Positions 36,179 through 46,100 of a stretch of 64,000 nt of DNA are shown here, piece by piece. The DNA is from Rhodococcoides kroppenstedtii. Lineage in GTDB: Bacteria; Actinomycetota; Actinomycetes; Mycobacteriales; Mycobacteriaceae. Every line of letters begins with the position of its first letter. Within the stretch, counting starts at the first letter, position 1. Location of the stretch: contig NZ_FOJN01000011.1 in the NCBI RefSeq assembly GCF_900111805.1, positions 102,271-166,270 on the forward strand, read 5' to 3'. The position numbers and the translations under genes were made by a program. The notes beneath the pieces were generated by a model. It was not told the DNA's origin. It made no database searches and saw only the letters and a list, made by a program, of their open reading frames with translations.

Positions 36179-36221
36179 ACGTGCGGGGCACTCCCTGGAT
36201 CTCCAGGGGTGCCCCGCACGT
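36179..36221. terminator. Bidirectional terminator
   Basis: A 13-bp outer stem (36179-36191 with 36209-36221) continues, after a one-base bulge, into a 6-bp inner stem CCCTGG/CCAGGG with an ATCT loop. It separates the convergent DUF3073 and aldehyde dehydrogenase genes. Confidence 0.85.
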
Positions 36222-36242
36222 CGTCGTGAGACGGTCCGTCCG

Positions 36243-37136
36243 TCAGATCGCGTAGTCCCGGCGGGTGCGCTGCACGCCGATCCAGTGGTCGGTCGTGAAC
36301 TCGTCGATGGCCCACTCGCCGCCGAATCGACCGATGCCCGAACCCTTCTCGCCGCCGAACGCGGTGTTGGGCTCGTCGTTGACGGTCGTGTCGTTGACGT
36401 GGGTCATGCCCGCGTCGATGCGCAGACCCACCCGCACCGCACGCTCGACGTCGCGGGAGAACACGGCGCTCGACAGCCCGTACTCGGTGTCGTTCGCGAT
36501 GCGCACCGCATCGTCGTCGTCCCGAGCACGGATCACGGTGGCGACGGGGCCGAACACCTCCTCGGCGGCGGTGGCGACGTCGTTGGTCCCCAGCAGCAGA
36601 TGGGGGCTCAGCACGCGTCCGGCGGGACCGGACCGTTCCCCACGGACGCGGACCTCGGCGCCGTCCTTCTCGGCGCGCTCGACGAGGTCGAGGACGTGGC
36701 CGAGCTGATCGTCGTCGATGATCGGACCGATCTGCGTCGCCGGGTCCTTCGGGTCGCCGGTGACGAGCGATCGCACCCGCTCGGTGAGACGGTCGACCAC
36801 CTCGTCGTACACGGCGTCGGCGACCACCACGCGATTGGTGGCCATGCAGATCTGGCCCTGGTGGAAGAAGGAGCCGAACGTGGCGGCGTCGACGGCGGCC
36901 TCGAGGTCGGCGTCGTCCAGAATCAGCACCGGGCCGTTGCCGGGCAGGGTGGCGGCCCAGTCCGGCTGCGCGTCGGCGGCGCCGCGGAAGGCCGCGTCGG
37001 CGTCGTCGGCGTTGGCCAGCGGAAGGCGCACGAGAACGTCGTCGGACCAGGGGTCGACGTCGTCCGCCGTCTCACCCAGCCGGCCGACGCGCCACTGGCC
37101 GGCGATGGGCATGGTGTCGAATCCGTCGTAGGTCAT
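36243..37136 (-). pseudogene. Aldehyde dehydrogenase with large in-frame internal deletion
   Basis: A 297-residue frame that is unmistakably aldehyde dehydrogenase but lacks about 190 residues of the usual about 485. The N-terminal oligomerisation part ends at WAATLPG (residue 66) and runs straight into NGPVLILDDADLEAAV, which normally follows the general-base motif ELGG. Lost are PWNFP, the NAD-binding Rossmann core and the catalytic glutamate. Kept are the nucleophile cysteine (HQGQICMATNR), EEVFGPVATVI and the C-terminal bridging region. The frame has no stop. It lies 47 bases after purM and is probably nonfunctional. Confidence 0.8.
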
Positions 37137-37183
37137 GGGCGACGGGTGCCCGTGAGGTCGGCCGGGAAACGGCCGGCCGCACT

Positions 37184-38281
37184 CTAGAAGCGCGGGTGGT
37201 TGCCCACGAGGACGGCCCGCTCGTCCGCCCCGTTGTCGGCCTTGCGCACCGTGCCGAGGGTCCAGCAGTCGATATGGCGGGCCGTGAGCACGGCCATCGC
37301 GCGGTCGACATCCTCCGGAGCGACGACGGCGACCATGCCGACACCCATGTTGAACGTCTTGTCCATCTCGGCGCGGTCGACCCGGCCGCGCTGAGCGATC
37401 ATCGCGAAGATCGGCGCGGGGGACCACGTGCCTCGATCCAGCTCGGCGACCAGGCCCTTCGGCATGACACGGGCGAGGTTGGCGGCCAGTCCACCGCCGG
37501 TCACGTGGCAGAAGGTGCGCACGTCGGTCTCGGCGGCGAGCGCGAGGCAGTCCTTGGCGTAGATGCGGGTGGGCTCGAGCATTTCCTCGCCGAGCGTGCG
37601 GCCGAACTCCTCGACGTGCCCGGTCAGCGACATCCGGCTGATCTCGAGCAGCACCTTGCGGGCGAGCGAGTAGCCGTTGGAGTGCAGACCGGACGAGCCC
37701 ATGGCGATCACCACGTCGCCGGGCCGCACCCGATCCGGCCCCAGCACGTCGTCCGCCTCGACGACGCCCACGCCGGTCGCGGAGAGGTCGTACTCGCCGT
37801 CGGCCATCATGCCCGGGTGCTCGGCGGTCTCGCCGCCGAGCAGGGCGCAGCCGGCCTGGACGCAGCCGTCCGAGATACCGGCGACCAGCTGGGCGACGTG
37901 CTCGGGGACGACGCGGCCGACCGCGATGTAGTCCTGCAGGAAGAGCGGCTCGGCCCCGCACACCACGAGGTCGTCGACCACCATGGCGACGAGGTCGATG
38001 CCGACGGTGTCGTGCTTGTCCAGGGCCTGCGCGACGGCGAGCTTGGTGCCGACACCGTCGGTGGAGGCGGCGAGCAGGGGCTCGCGGTACCCGCCCTTGA
38101 GCGCGAACAGGCCCGCGAACCCGCCGAGCCCACCCATGACCTCGGGCCGCGTCGCCCGCTTGGCCAGCGGCGCGAACAACTCGACGGCGCGGTCACCCGC
38201 CTCGATGTCCACCCCCGCTGCCGCGTACGACGCGCCTCCCGAGGACGGGGCGCTGCCGTGCTGGTGGGTCTCGTCGGTCAT
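37184..38281 (-). CDS. purM: Phosphoribosylaminoimidazole synthetase (AIR synthetase)
   Basis: A 365-residue ATP-dependent cyclo-ligase forming AIR from FGAM in purine synthesis. Motifs are GGFAGLF, STDGVGTKLAVAQ, LLGGETAEHPGMM and GGGLAANLARVMP. It has an N-terminal extension of about 18 residues. The gene is usually next to purF; here they are separated by a 6-kb block. Confidence 0.97.
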   Translation of the reverse strand: MTDETHQHGSAPSSGGASYAAAGVDIEAGDRAVELFAPLAKRATRPEVMGGLGGFAGLFALKGGYREPLLAASTDGVGTKLAVAQALDKHDTVGIDLVAMVVDDLVVCGAEPLFLQDYIAVGRVVPEHVAQLVAGISDGCVQAGCALLGGETAEHPGMMADGEYDLSATGVGVVEADDVLGPDRVRPGDVVIAMGSSGLHSNGYSLARKVLLEISRMSLTGHVEEFGRTLGEEMLEPTRIYAKDCLALAAETDVRTFCHVTGGGLAANLARVMPKGLVAELDRGTWSPAPIFAMIAQRGRVDRAEMDKTFNMGVGMVAVVAPEDVDRAMAVLTARHIDCWTLGTVRKADNGADERAVLVGNHPRF

Positions 38282-38360
38282 GGGTGTGGCGCTCCGTAAC
38301 TGCTGTCGTGGTGCGACCCGGAATCCGAGCCGAATGCGCCCTTACGGTACCGGAGCACCC

Positions 38361-39977
38361 TCACGGGCGGTCCCGCGTGACCCTCGGCTCGGGAATCGCC
38401 GCGATCAAGCGGCGGGTGTAGTCCTCGGCGGGCTCGCGCAGGATGCGCGCGGGCGTGCCCAGTTCCACGACGGCACCGTGACGCAGCACCGCGACCCGGT
38501 GGGCCAGGCGATCGACGACGGCCAGGTCGTGGCTGACGAACAGGCACGCGAACTGCAACTCCGTCTGCAGCTCCTCGAACAGGTCCAGCACCGCCGCCTG
38601 GACGGAGACGTCGAGGGCACTGGTGGGCTCGTCGGCCACCAGCAGGTCCGGCTTCAGCACCAGCGCGCGGGCGAGCGACGCGCGTTGCCGCTGACCGCCG
38701 GAGAGCTCGTGGGGATATCGGGCGTCGGTGCCGGACGGCAGCTTCACGGCATCGAGCCACTCCCGCACGGTCCGCTCGATCTCGGCCTTGCCCACCCCGT
38801 GCACGATCAGCGGCTCGGCCACCGCCTTCCCGACCGTGAGCCGAGGGTTGAGGGAGGTCGACGGATCCTGGAAGACGAAGCCGAACCGCTTGCGCAGCGC
38901 CTTCAGGTCCTTGCCGCGCAGTCGACCGACGTCCTGGCCGAGCACCTCGACGGTGCCCGACGTCGGCTTCTGCAGGGCTGCGACGCAGCGCCCGATGGTC
39001 GACTTGCCGGAACCCGACTCCCCCACCAGGCCGAGCGTCTCGCCGCGGTGCAGGTCGAACGTGACGTCGTCGACGGCGCGGAACACCGGTTGGCCGATGC
39101 CGCCCGGGAACTGCACGGTGAGGTCGCGCACCGAGAGCACCACCTCGTCGGAGACGGCGCGGTCCGCCACCACCGGGTCGAGGGTCGGCACGGCGGCGAG
39201 CAGCGTGCGGGTGTACTCGGCCGACGGGGACTCGAACAGGTCGTGCACGGTGGCCTCCTCGACCACCTCGCCGTCCTTCATCACCACGACGCGATCGGCG
39301 ATGTCGGCCACGACGCCCATGCTGTGCGTGATGAGGACGATCGCGCAGCCCAGCCGGTCCTTGAGGTCGCGCAGGAGGTCCAGGATCTCGGCCTGCACGG
39401 TGACGTCGAGGGCCGTCGTCGGCTCGTCGGCGATGATCACCTTGGCCTCGCAGGAAATGGCGATCGCGATCATGACCCGCTGCTTCTGCCCGCCGGACAG
39501 CTCGTGCGGGTAGTAGCCGAAGCGACGCTCCGGGTCGGGCAGGCCCACCAGCTCGAGCAACTCGACCGCGCGGCGGCGTGCGGCCTTCTTGTCCATCCGG
39601 TTGCCGTCGGGACCGGGGTGGGCGCGCAGCGCCTCGACGATCTGGTAGCCGACGGTGAAGAGAGGGTCCAGCGCGCTGCCCGGCTCCTGGAACACCATCG
39701 CCACGTCGCGGCCGCGCAGCTGCGCCCACTGCTTGTCGCCGAGTCCGGTCACCTCGCGGTCGCCGAGGGTGACCGAGCCACGTAACGATGCCGTGGAGGG
39801 CAGGAGCCCGATGGCGGACCGCACGCTGACGGACTTGCCGGACCCGGACTCCCCCACCACGGCGAGCACCTCACCCGGGCGGACGTCGAAGGAGACCTCG
39901 GAGACGGCGCGGACGGCGCCGGCGTCGGTGGCGAAGGTGACCGACAGGTCCGTGAGGGTGAGGGCTGGCGTGGTCAT
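38361..39977 (-). CDS. Fused dipeptide/oligopeptide ABC ATPase (OppD-OppF type)
   Basis: A 538-residue protein containing two ABC ATPase domains: about 1-260 (Walker A GESGSGKS, signature LSGGQKQR, DEPTTALD) and about 275-538 (GESGSGKST, LSGGQRQR, DEPTSALD). It powers the transporter formed by the next three genes. ATG 39977 overlaps the permease stop (ATGA). Confidence 0.93.
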   Translation of the reverse strand: MTTPALTLTDLSVTFATDAGAVRAVSEVSFDVRPGEVLAVVGESGSGKSVSVRSAIGLLPSTASLRGSVTLGDREVTGLGDKQWAQLRGRDVAMVFQEPGSALDPLFTVGYQIVEALRAHPGPDGNRMDKKAARRRAVELLELVGLPDPERRFGYYPHELSGGQKQRVMIAIAISCEAKVIIADEPTTALDVTVQAEILDLLRDLKDRLGCAIVLITHSMGVVADIADRVVVMKDGEVVEEATVHDLFESPSAEYTRTLLAAVPTLDPVVADRAVSDEVVLSVRDLTVQFPGGIGQPVFRAVDDVTFDLHRGETLGLVGESGSGKSTIGRCVAALQKPTSGTVEVLGQDVGRLRGKDLKALRKRFGFVFQDPSTSLNPRLTVGKAVAEPLIVHGVGKAEIERTVREWLDAVKLPSGTDARYPHELSGGQRQRASLARALVLKPDLLVADEPTSALDVSVQAAVLDLFEELQTELQFACLFVSHDLAVVDRLAHRVAVLRHGAVVELGTPARILREPAEDYTRRLIAAIPEPRVTRDRP

Positions 39978-40921
39978 GATACGTCCTTTGCCCGACGGCG
40001 CGTACGCAGCACGGGATTGAGAGTCTCGCTGACGGATTCGCCGACCATGGTCATGCCGAGCACCACGAGCACGATGGCCGTGCCGGGGAAGATCGACGTC
40101 CACCAGATGCCGTTCGAGATGTCCGGCAGTGCCTTGTTGAGGTCGTATCCCCACTCCGACGCCGACGTCGGTTCGATGCCGAACCCCAGGAAGCCCAGTC
40201 CGGCGAGCGTGAGGATGGCCTCCGCACCGTTGAGCGTGAGGATCACCGGCAGCGTCTGCGTAACGTTGGCGAGGATGTGCCGGAACATGATGCGCAGCGG
40301 GCTCGCCCCGGTGACCCGGGCGGCGTCGACGTACGGCTCGGTCTTCACCGACACCGTGGCGTTGCGCACCACCCGGAAGTACTGCGGCACGAACACCGCG
40401 GTGATCGCGACCGCCGCCGACAGCACGCCGCCGAAGCTGCTGGACTGCCCGCCGGCCACGACGATCGAGACCACCACGGCCAGCAGCAGACTCGGAAAGG
40501 CGTACATCGCGTCCATGAACAACACCAGCACGCGGTCGACCCAGCGCCCGATGTAGCCGGACAGCAGTCCCAGGGGCACCCCGACGGCGATGGAGAGCAC
40601 CAGGGACACGCCGATCACCAGCAACGCCGTGCGGGCGCCCCACACGACACGCGAGAAGACATCCTCCCCGCGCACCGACGTGCCGAAGAGGTGGTCGGCG
40701 CTCGGTCCCGCCTGCCGGGCGAAGTCGACTCCGTCCGAGGAGGTCTGAGAGAACCCGTAGGGCGCGATGATCGGGGCGAAGACGGCCATGATCACGAACG
40801 CGGCCACGAGGACAAGGCCGATGACGATGGTGGCCTTCTGCAGTCCGGCGCTCGACCGGACGATCGCCAGACCCGGCACCCCGCGCCGACGCTTCGGCGC
40901 CGCGATCTCGCCGACGGTCAT
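39974..40921 (-). CDS. Peptide ABC transporter permease (OppC/DppC type)
   Basis: A 315-residue membrane permease with about six helices, the conserved HLFGTSVRGEDVFSRVVWGAR and the EAA-loop DAARVTGASPLRIMFRHILAN. ATG 40921 shares a base with the OppB stop (TGATG). Confidence 0.93.
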   Translation of the reverse strand: MTVGEIAAPKRRRGVPGLAIVRSSAGLQKATIVIGLVLVAAFVIMAVFAPIIAPYGFSQTSSDGVDFARQAGPSADHLFGTSVRGEDVFSRVVWGARTALLVIGVSLVLSIAVGVPLGLLSGYIGRWVDRVLVLFMDAMYAFPSLLLAVVVSIVVAGGQSSSFGGVLSAAVAITAVFVPQYFRVVRNATVSVKTEPYVDAARVTGASPLRIMFRHILANVTQTLPVILTLNGAEAILTLAGLGFLGFGIEPTSASEWGYDLNKALPDISNGIWWTSIFPGTAIVLVVLGMTMVGESVSETLNPVLRTRRRAKDVS

Positions 40922-42009
40922 CAGAACCTCACCCGCGGGTCGACGAGTGCCACGATCGCGTCGGTGAGGAAGCTGATCACCGCGACGACGATGGCCAGGA
41001 AGGTGACGATGCCCTGGACGGCGACGAAGTCCCGCGCCTGCAGGTAGCGGGCGAGCTGGTAGCCCAGGCCCTGCCACTCGAAGGTGGTCTCGGTGAGGAC
41101 GGCGCCGCCGAGCAGCATCGCGATCTGCAGTCCCATCACGGTCACGACGGGGATGAGCGCGTTGCGGAACGCGTGCCGACGGGCGACGGTGCGCGCCGCG
41201 AGTCCGCGGGCGCGCGCGGCGTCGACGTACCCGGCCTGCAGGGTCTGCAGCAGGTTGACGCGCACCAGACGCAGGAACACCCCGGCCGTGAGCAGTCCGA
41301 GCGCGATCGCCGGAAGGACGGCGTGCTTCAGCACGTCGACGGTGTAGGAGGGCTCGCCGTAGAGGATGGAGTCGATCAACAGAATGTTGGTCTTCGGCGA
41401 GACGTTCTGCAGCGCCAGTTCGACGTCGGTGCTCGCCCGACCGGCGACGGGAAGCCAGCCCAGTTTCACGGCGAACACCAGCTTGAGCAGCATGCCGACG
41501 AAGAACACCGGCGCGGCGTAGAAGAGGATGGCGAGGATGCGCAGGGTGCCGTCCGAGAAGGAATCCCGACGCGTGGCGGCGTAGAACCCGAGCGGGATCC
41601 CGACGGCGAAGGCCACGAGCAGCGCCCAGAACGCGAGCTCGAGCGTGGCGGCGCCGTTGGTGATCAGCACGCTGCTGATCTCCTGGTTGTTGGTCGCGGC
41701 GCGACCGAAGTCACCACGCACCAGACCGGTGAGGTACTCCCAGTACTGGACCAGGATGGGCCGGTCGTAGCCCGCGGCGGCGCGGCGCTCGGCGATCTGG
41801 TCGGCGGGCAGCCGCCCGCCGAGGGCGGCACTGATGGGGTCTCCGAGCACGCGCATGAGGAAGAAGACCACCGTGACCAGGATCCACGCCGTCGGCACGA
41901 TCAGCAGGAACCGGATCACGAGATAGCGGGCGAGCGCGCCGTAGCGTGACGACGCGCTCGCCCGTGACTGCTTCCCCACCGACGCCTCGTTCGGCGTGGT
42001 GGCGGTCAT
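40921..42009 (-). CDS. Peptide ABC transporter permease (OppB/DppB type)
   Basis: A 362-residue permease with an N-terminal signal-like helix (YLVIRFLLIVPTAWILVTVVFFL), a large external loop and the coupling-loop motif DAARARGLAARTVARRHAFRNALIP. It starts two bases after the oppA stop. Confidence 0.93.
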   Translation of the reverse strand: MTATTPNEASVGKQSRASASSRYGALARYLVIRFLLIVPTAWILVTVVFFLMRVLGDPISAALGGRLPADQIAERRAAAGYDRPILVQYWEYLTGLVRGDFGRAATNNQEISSVLITNGAATLELAFWALLVAFAVGIPLGFYAATRRDSFSDGTLRILAILFYAAPVFFVGMLLKLVFAVKLGWLPVAGRASTDVELALQNVSPKTNILLIDSILYGEPSYTVDVLKHAVLPAIALGLLTAGVFLRLVRVNLLQTLQAGYVDAARARGLAARTVARRHAFRNALIPVVTVMGLQIAMLLGGAVLTETTFEWQGLGYQLARYLQARDFVAVQGIVTFLAIVVAVISFLTDAIVALVDPRVRF

Positions 42010-42011
42010 GC

Positions 42012-43649
42012 TCAGCCCTTCGCGATGGGCGTGAAGCGGAACTTGAACGACGCGTCGAGGGTCTCGTCGACGCCGCTGACGGAGTCGGTCGAGACCGCGA
42101 TCTGCTTGCCTTCGAGCAACGGCAACGTCGAGACGTGGTCCTGCGCCATCTTGGTCTGGATCTCCCCGATGATCTCGCTGCGACGAGCCTCGTCCGTCTC
42201 GGTGCGCTCGGCGTCGATCAACGCCGTGATCTCGGGGTTGTCGAAGTGGTTCTGCAGGAAGTTGTCCGGCGCGAAGAACGGCGTCAGGTAGTTGTCGGCG
42301 TCCGGGAAGTCCGGGAACCAGCCGAGCTGGTACACGGGGTAGGTGTCCGCGACGCGCTCCTTGTTGTAGGTGTTCCACTCGGTCGACTGCAGGTTGACCG
42401 TGAAGAGGCCGGTGTCCTCGAGCTGCGCCTTGACCGCGGCGTACTCCTCGGACGAGCTCGACCCGTAGTGATCCGGGTTGTACTGCAGGTTCACCGCGAC
42501 GGGGGTCTGGACCCCGGCGTCGGACAGGAACTTCGAGGCCTCGTCCTTGTTCGGGGACTCGCCGTAGACGTCCTTGAACGCGGTGTTGGCGCCCTCGAGC
42601 CCGCTGGGGACCACCGACCAGGCCGGGGTGAACGTGCCCTTGTAGACGTTCTCGGACAGCGCGTCACGGTCGACCGACGCCGCGACGGCCTTGCGGATCG
42701 CCAGCTTCTGCTCCGGGGTGCCGCCGGGCATCGTGTTCAGGTTGAACACGACGTAGCGCAGCTCGCCGCCGGGTCCCTCGTGCACGGTCAGACCCTCGGT
42801 GCCCTCGAGCGACTCGATGTCGGTCGGGGTGAGCGAGCGCCACGCGACGTCGATGGACTTGTTCTGCATGTCCAGCTTGAGGTTGTCGGCGCTGGTGTAG
42901 GTGCGCAGCGTGACCGCCGACGTCTTCGGCGTGCCGAGCACGCCCTGGTAGCCGTCGAACGCGGAGAAGCTCACCAGGGAGTTCTTCTCGTAGCTGTCGA
43001 TCGAGTACGGACCGGCGAACGGCTTGCCGGCCACCACCGCGTCGTCGTCGAGGATCGCGTCGGCCGAGAACACCTGCGAGTCCACGATGGGTCCGGTGTT
43101 GGTGGCGAGCACCTGCGGGAAGGTCTGGTCGTTCGGCGCCTTCAGCGTGAACTCGACCGTGCGGTCGTCCGGAGCGGCCACGGAGTCGAGGTTCGCGAGC
43201 AGCGAGGACGGCCCGTTGGGGTCGTCGATGGAGACGATGCGGTCGAAGGAGAACTTCACGTCCTCACTGGTCAGGGCGTTGCCGTTGGCGAAGGTCAGCC
43301 CCTCCTTCAGCGTGCACGTGTACACGGTGGGCTGGCTGAACTCGCAGTTCTCCGCGGCATCGGGCTGCAGCTCGTCGCTGCCGGGCGCGTAGTTCATCAG
43401 GAACGGATAGACCTGGTTCATGATGGTGAACGAGCCGTTGTCGTACGAGGCGGCCGGATCGAGCGAGTAGACCTGGTCGGTGGTGCCCACCACCAGGGCG
43501 TCGCCGGCGGCCTCGCCACCCTCGCCGCCGCCGTCGGTACGGCCGGAACCGCAGGCCGCCGCCGTGAGGGCGGCTACGGACATGAGGGACACGGCGGCGG
43601 TTCGGGTGCTGAACACGCGCGCGGTGCGTCCTCGGGAGGGCACGCTCAT
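42012..43649 (-). CDS. Peptide-binding lipoprotein (SBP family 5)
   Basis: A 545-residue extracellular binding protein with a lipoprotein signal ending at TAAAC (near residue 33). Family-5 signatures are GLTFANGNALTSEDVKFSFDR and VVFNLNTMPGGT...IRKAVAASVDRDAL. It delivers di- or oligopeptides to the OppBC permease; the exact ligand is unknown. First gene of the oppABC-DF operon. Confidence 0.92.
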   Translation of the reverse strand: MSVPSRGRTARVFSTRTAAVSLMSVAALTAAACGSGRTDGGGEGGEAAGDALVVGTTDQVYSLDPAASYDNGSFTIMNQVYPFLMNYAPGSDELQPDAAENCEFSQPTVYTCTLKEGLTFANGNALTSEDVKFSFDRIVSIDDPNGPSSLLANLDSVAAPDDRTVEFTLKAPNDQTFPQVLATNTGPIVDSQVFSADAILDDDAVVAGKPFAGPYSIDSYEKNSLVSFSAFDGYQGVLGTPKTSAVTLRTYTSADNLKLDMQNKSIDVAWRSLTPTDIESLEGTEGLTVHEGPGGELRYVVFNLNTMPGGTPEQKLAIRKAVAASVDRDALSENVYKGTFTPAWSVVPSGLEGANTAFKDVYGESPNKDEASKFLSDAGVQTPVAVNLQYNPDHYGSSSSEEYAAVKAQLEDTGLFTVNLQSTEWNTYNKERVADTYPVYQLGWFPDFPDADNYLTPFFAPDNFLQNHFDNPEITALIDAERTETDEARRSEIIGEIQTKMAQDHVSTLPLLEGKQIAVSTDSVSGVDETLDASFKFRFTPIAKG

Positions 43650-43779
43650 GGTGGGTGATCCTTCGTTCGTCGTCGCACGGCAGACGGATGTCGTACGACA
43701 GTGCGTTTCGGTGAACGGGAGATTACCGAGACGGTGTGACAGCCGTGTGTCGAATGCGTAATTCAGTCATGACCGGTCC

Positions 43780-44379
43780 CTACCGGTAGGGCTGTCGGCC
43801 TGTCCGACCGGAGGCGTCGACCACCCGCTCCCCCCGCGGCGACAGCCGGTAGCCGATCCGCAGGCTCTCCGTCAGACCGAGCGCCTTCAGGCGCCGCACC
43901 CGGGGCTTGAACACGTCGCGCTCCAGCCCCAGCCGCGCTCCGAGATCCGCCGCCAGCACCGCCGGGTGATCGCGAATCAACTCCAGCGTCGCCCACGCCC
44001 ACGGGGAGTCCGCTCGCGCGTCCATCGCGTCGACCTTCGCACGCAGGGCGGCCAGCTCGTCGTCGGTGAGATCGTCCTCCTCGCGCAGGGCGATCCGCGG
44101 ATCCTCCCCGCCGAACGACACCTCGATCCGCCACACGGGATCACCGTCGCCGCCGCGAAAACCCTTGCGCAGCTGCGCAACCGACGTCTCCCCGGCCGCC
44201 CGGGCGTCGTCGTCGGTCAACGTCGCGGGGTCGACCTCCGTGATCGCGTCGACGACGATCACGCCGGCCGGCGTGTGGATCCACGTCCCGACCTTGACGC
44301 GACGTTTCGACCACCGCCGGTACTGCACGCGCACCGTTCCGTCGGCGATGGCCTCGGCGACGGCGCGACGGATCAGCAC
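43780..44379 (-). CDS. Hypothetical protein with ASCH-like N-terminus and winged-helix C-terminus
   Basis: A 199-residue protein beginning at GTG 44379, four bases after the purF stop, so it is in the same transcript. The first 70 residues (RRWSKRRVKVGTWIHTPAGVIVVDAITEV) resemble an ASCH/PUA-like beta barrel, which binds RNA or modified bases. The last 90 residues look like a winged helix (ELIRDHPAVLAADLGARLGLERDVFKPRVRRLKALGL). Both assignments are tentative. Confidence 0.65.
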   Translation of the reverse strand: MLIRRAVAEAIADGTVRVQYRRWSKRRVKVGTWIHTPAGVIVVDAITEVDPATLTDDDARAAGETSVAQLRKGFRGGDGDPVWRIEVSFGGEDPRIALREEDDLTDDELAALRAKVDAMDARADSPWAWATLELIRDHPAVLAADLGARLGLERDVFKPRVRRLKALGLTESLRIGYRLSPRGERVVDASGRTGRQPYR

Positions 44380-44383
44380 GGCG

Positions 44384-45949
44384 TCAGGGGCGGGAGAGCG
44401 CGCTCACGTTGTCGTCGTCGGCGGGAGCGTCCAGCCCCGAGGCCGAGGCGAACAGCTTCTCGAGCACGCTCTTGCCCATCGCGGTCTCCTTCGGGAGCGG
44501 GATGGGGTAGTTGCCGTCGAAGCACGCCGCGCACAGCCGGGTCGAGGGCTGCTCGGAGGCGCCGATCATGCCGTCGATGGAGATGTAGCCCAGCGAGTCC
44601 GCACCGATCGCCTGACGCACGCCCTCGAGCATGCCGTCCTCGGAGTCCATGCCGTTGGCGATCAACTCGGCGGGTGAGGCGAAGTCGATGCCGTAGAAGC
44701 AGGGCCACCGCACGGGCGGGGAGGCGATGCGCACGTGGATCTCGAGGGCGCCGGCCTCGCGCAGCATCCGAACCAGGGCGCGCTGGGTGTTGCCGCGGAC
44801 GATCGAGTCGTCCACCACCACGAGACGTTTACCGCGAATGACCTCGCGCAGCGGATTCAGCTTGAGCCGGATGCCGAGCTGGCGGATGGTCTGCGAGGGC
44901 TGGATGAAGGTGCGGCCCACGTAGGCGTTCTTCATCAGACCCTGACCGTAGGGAATGCCCGACCCCTGCGCGTACCCGACGGCCGCGGGCGTGCCGGACT
45001 CGGGAACCGGGATGACCAGGTCGGCCTCGGCCGGGTGCTCCTCGGCCAGGCGTCGGCCGATCTCGACGCGCGTCGAGTGCACCGACCGACCGCCGATGAC
45101 GCTGTCGGGGCGCGCGAGGTAGACGTACTCGAAGACGCACCCCTTGGGCTCGGGGGCGGCGAAGCGCGACGAGCGGACGCCGTCGGCGTCGATGGCGAGC
45201 AGTTCGCCCGGCTCGATGTCCCGCACGAACGAGGCGCCGACGATGTCGAGTGCCGCCGTCTCGGACGCGACCACCCAGCCGCGGTCGAGGCGACCGAGCG
45301 AGAGCGGGCGCACCCCGTGCGGATCGCGAGCCGCGTAGAGGGTGTTCTCGTCCATGAACGTGAGGCAGAACGCACCCTCGAGGGTGGGCAGCAGCTCCAT
45401 CGCGGCCTGTTCGATGGTGCTGTCGGCCGCGCCGTGGGCCAGCAGCGCACCCACCACGTCGGAGTCCGAGGTGGCGCCGGTGCCGCGCGGGCGACCCATG
45501 ATGCCCGCCTCCCGCGCCCGGTCGGACAGGGCCGCGGTGTTGACCAGGTTGCCGTTGTGGCCGAGCGCCACGCCGCTGCCCGCGGCGGTGGTCCGGAAGA
45601 TCGGCTGCGCGTTCTCCCACGTGGTGGACCCGGTGGTGGAGTAGCGGCAGTGTCCGATGGCGACGTGGCCGTTCATGGCCGCGAGAGTCTGCTCGTCGAA
45701 CACCTGGCTGACCAGGCCGAGGTCCTTGAACACCAGCACCTGCGCGCCGTCGGCGACGGCGATACCGGCGGCCTCCTGGCCGCGGTGCTGCAGCGCGTAC
45801 AGCCCGTAGTACGTCATCTTGGCGACGTCCTCACCGGGCGCCCAGACGCCGAAGACGCCGCATTCCTCGCGGGGTTCGTTCTCCGGTCCCTCGAGATCGG
45901 GCATGCTCAGCAGGTTGGGGCTGTGGACCGAGAGATCGGCACGGGTCAC
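44384..45949 (-). CDS. purF: Amidophosphoribosyltransferase
   Basis: A 521-residue enzyme for the first committed purine step. The N-terminal glutaminase nucleophile is Cys30 (REECGVFGVW), preceded by a cleavable propeptide. The phosphoribosyltransferase loop reads RLVVVDDSIVRGNTQRALV. Fe-S-type cysteines occur towards the C-terminus (CFYGID, LCAACFDG). GTG 45949 has AGGGAGAG upstream. Confidence 0.97.
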   Translation of the reverse strand: MTRADLSVHSPNLLSMPDLEGPENEPREECGVFGVWAPGEDVAKMTYYGLYALQHRGQEAAGIAVADGAQVLVFKDLGLVSQVFDEQTLAAMNGHVAIGHCRYSTTGSTTWENAQPIFRTTAAGSGVALGHNGNLVNTAALSDRAREAGIMGRPRGTGATSDSDVVGALLAHGAADSTIEQAAMELLPTLEGAFCLTFMDENTLYAARDPHGVRPLSLGRLDRGWVVASETAALDIVGASFVRDIEPGELLAIDADGVRSSRFAAPEPKGCVFEYVYLARPDSVIGGRSVHSTRVEIGRRLAEEHPAEADLVIPVPESGTPAAVGYAQGSGIPYGQGLMKNAYVGRTFIQPSQTIRQLGIRLKLNPLREVIRGKRLVVVDDSIVRGNTQRALVRMLREAGALEIHVRIASPPVRWPCFYGIDFASPAELIANGMDSEDGMLEGVRQAIGADSLGYISIDGMIGASEQPSTRLCAACFDGNYPIPLPKETAMGKSVLEKLFASASGLDAPADDDNVSALSRP

Positions 45950-46100
45950 GACAAGCTCTCCCTAGGGGCCGGCGAGGGGTTGGGACGATGGTCGCACGTG
46001 GACAGCGCAGAAGCGATTCCAGTGATCGAGTCTACGGCGCTCGCCGGACGCAACCGTCTGACCGCCCGACTTGTTCCCCGTGTGCCCGATGTCGGCAGGC

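Noticed and set aside
37136..37961. Upstream extension of the aldehyde dehydrogenase frame into purM
   Set aside because: The extra codons are a shadow frame of purM rich in Arg/Gly/Pro; the dehydrogenase homology begins at ATG 37136.
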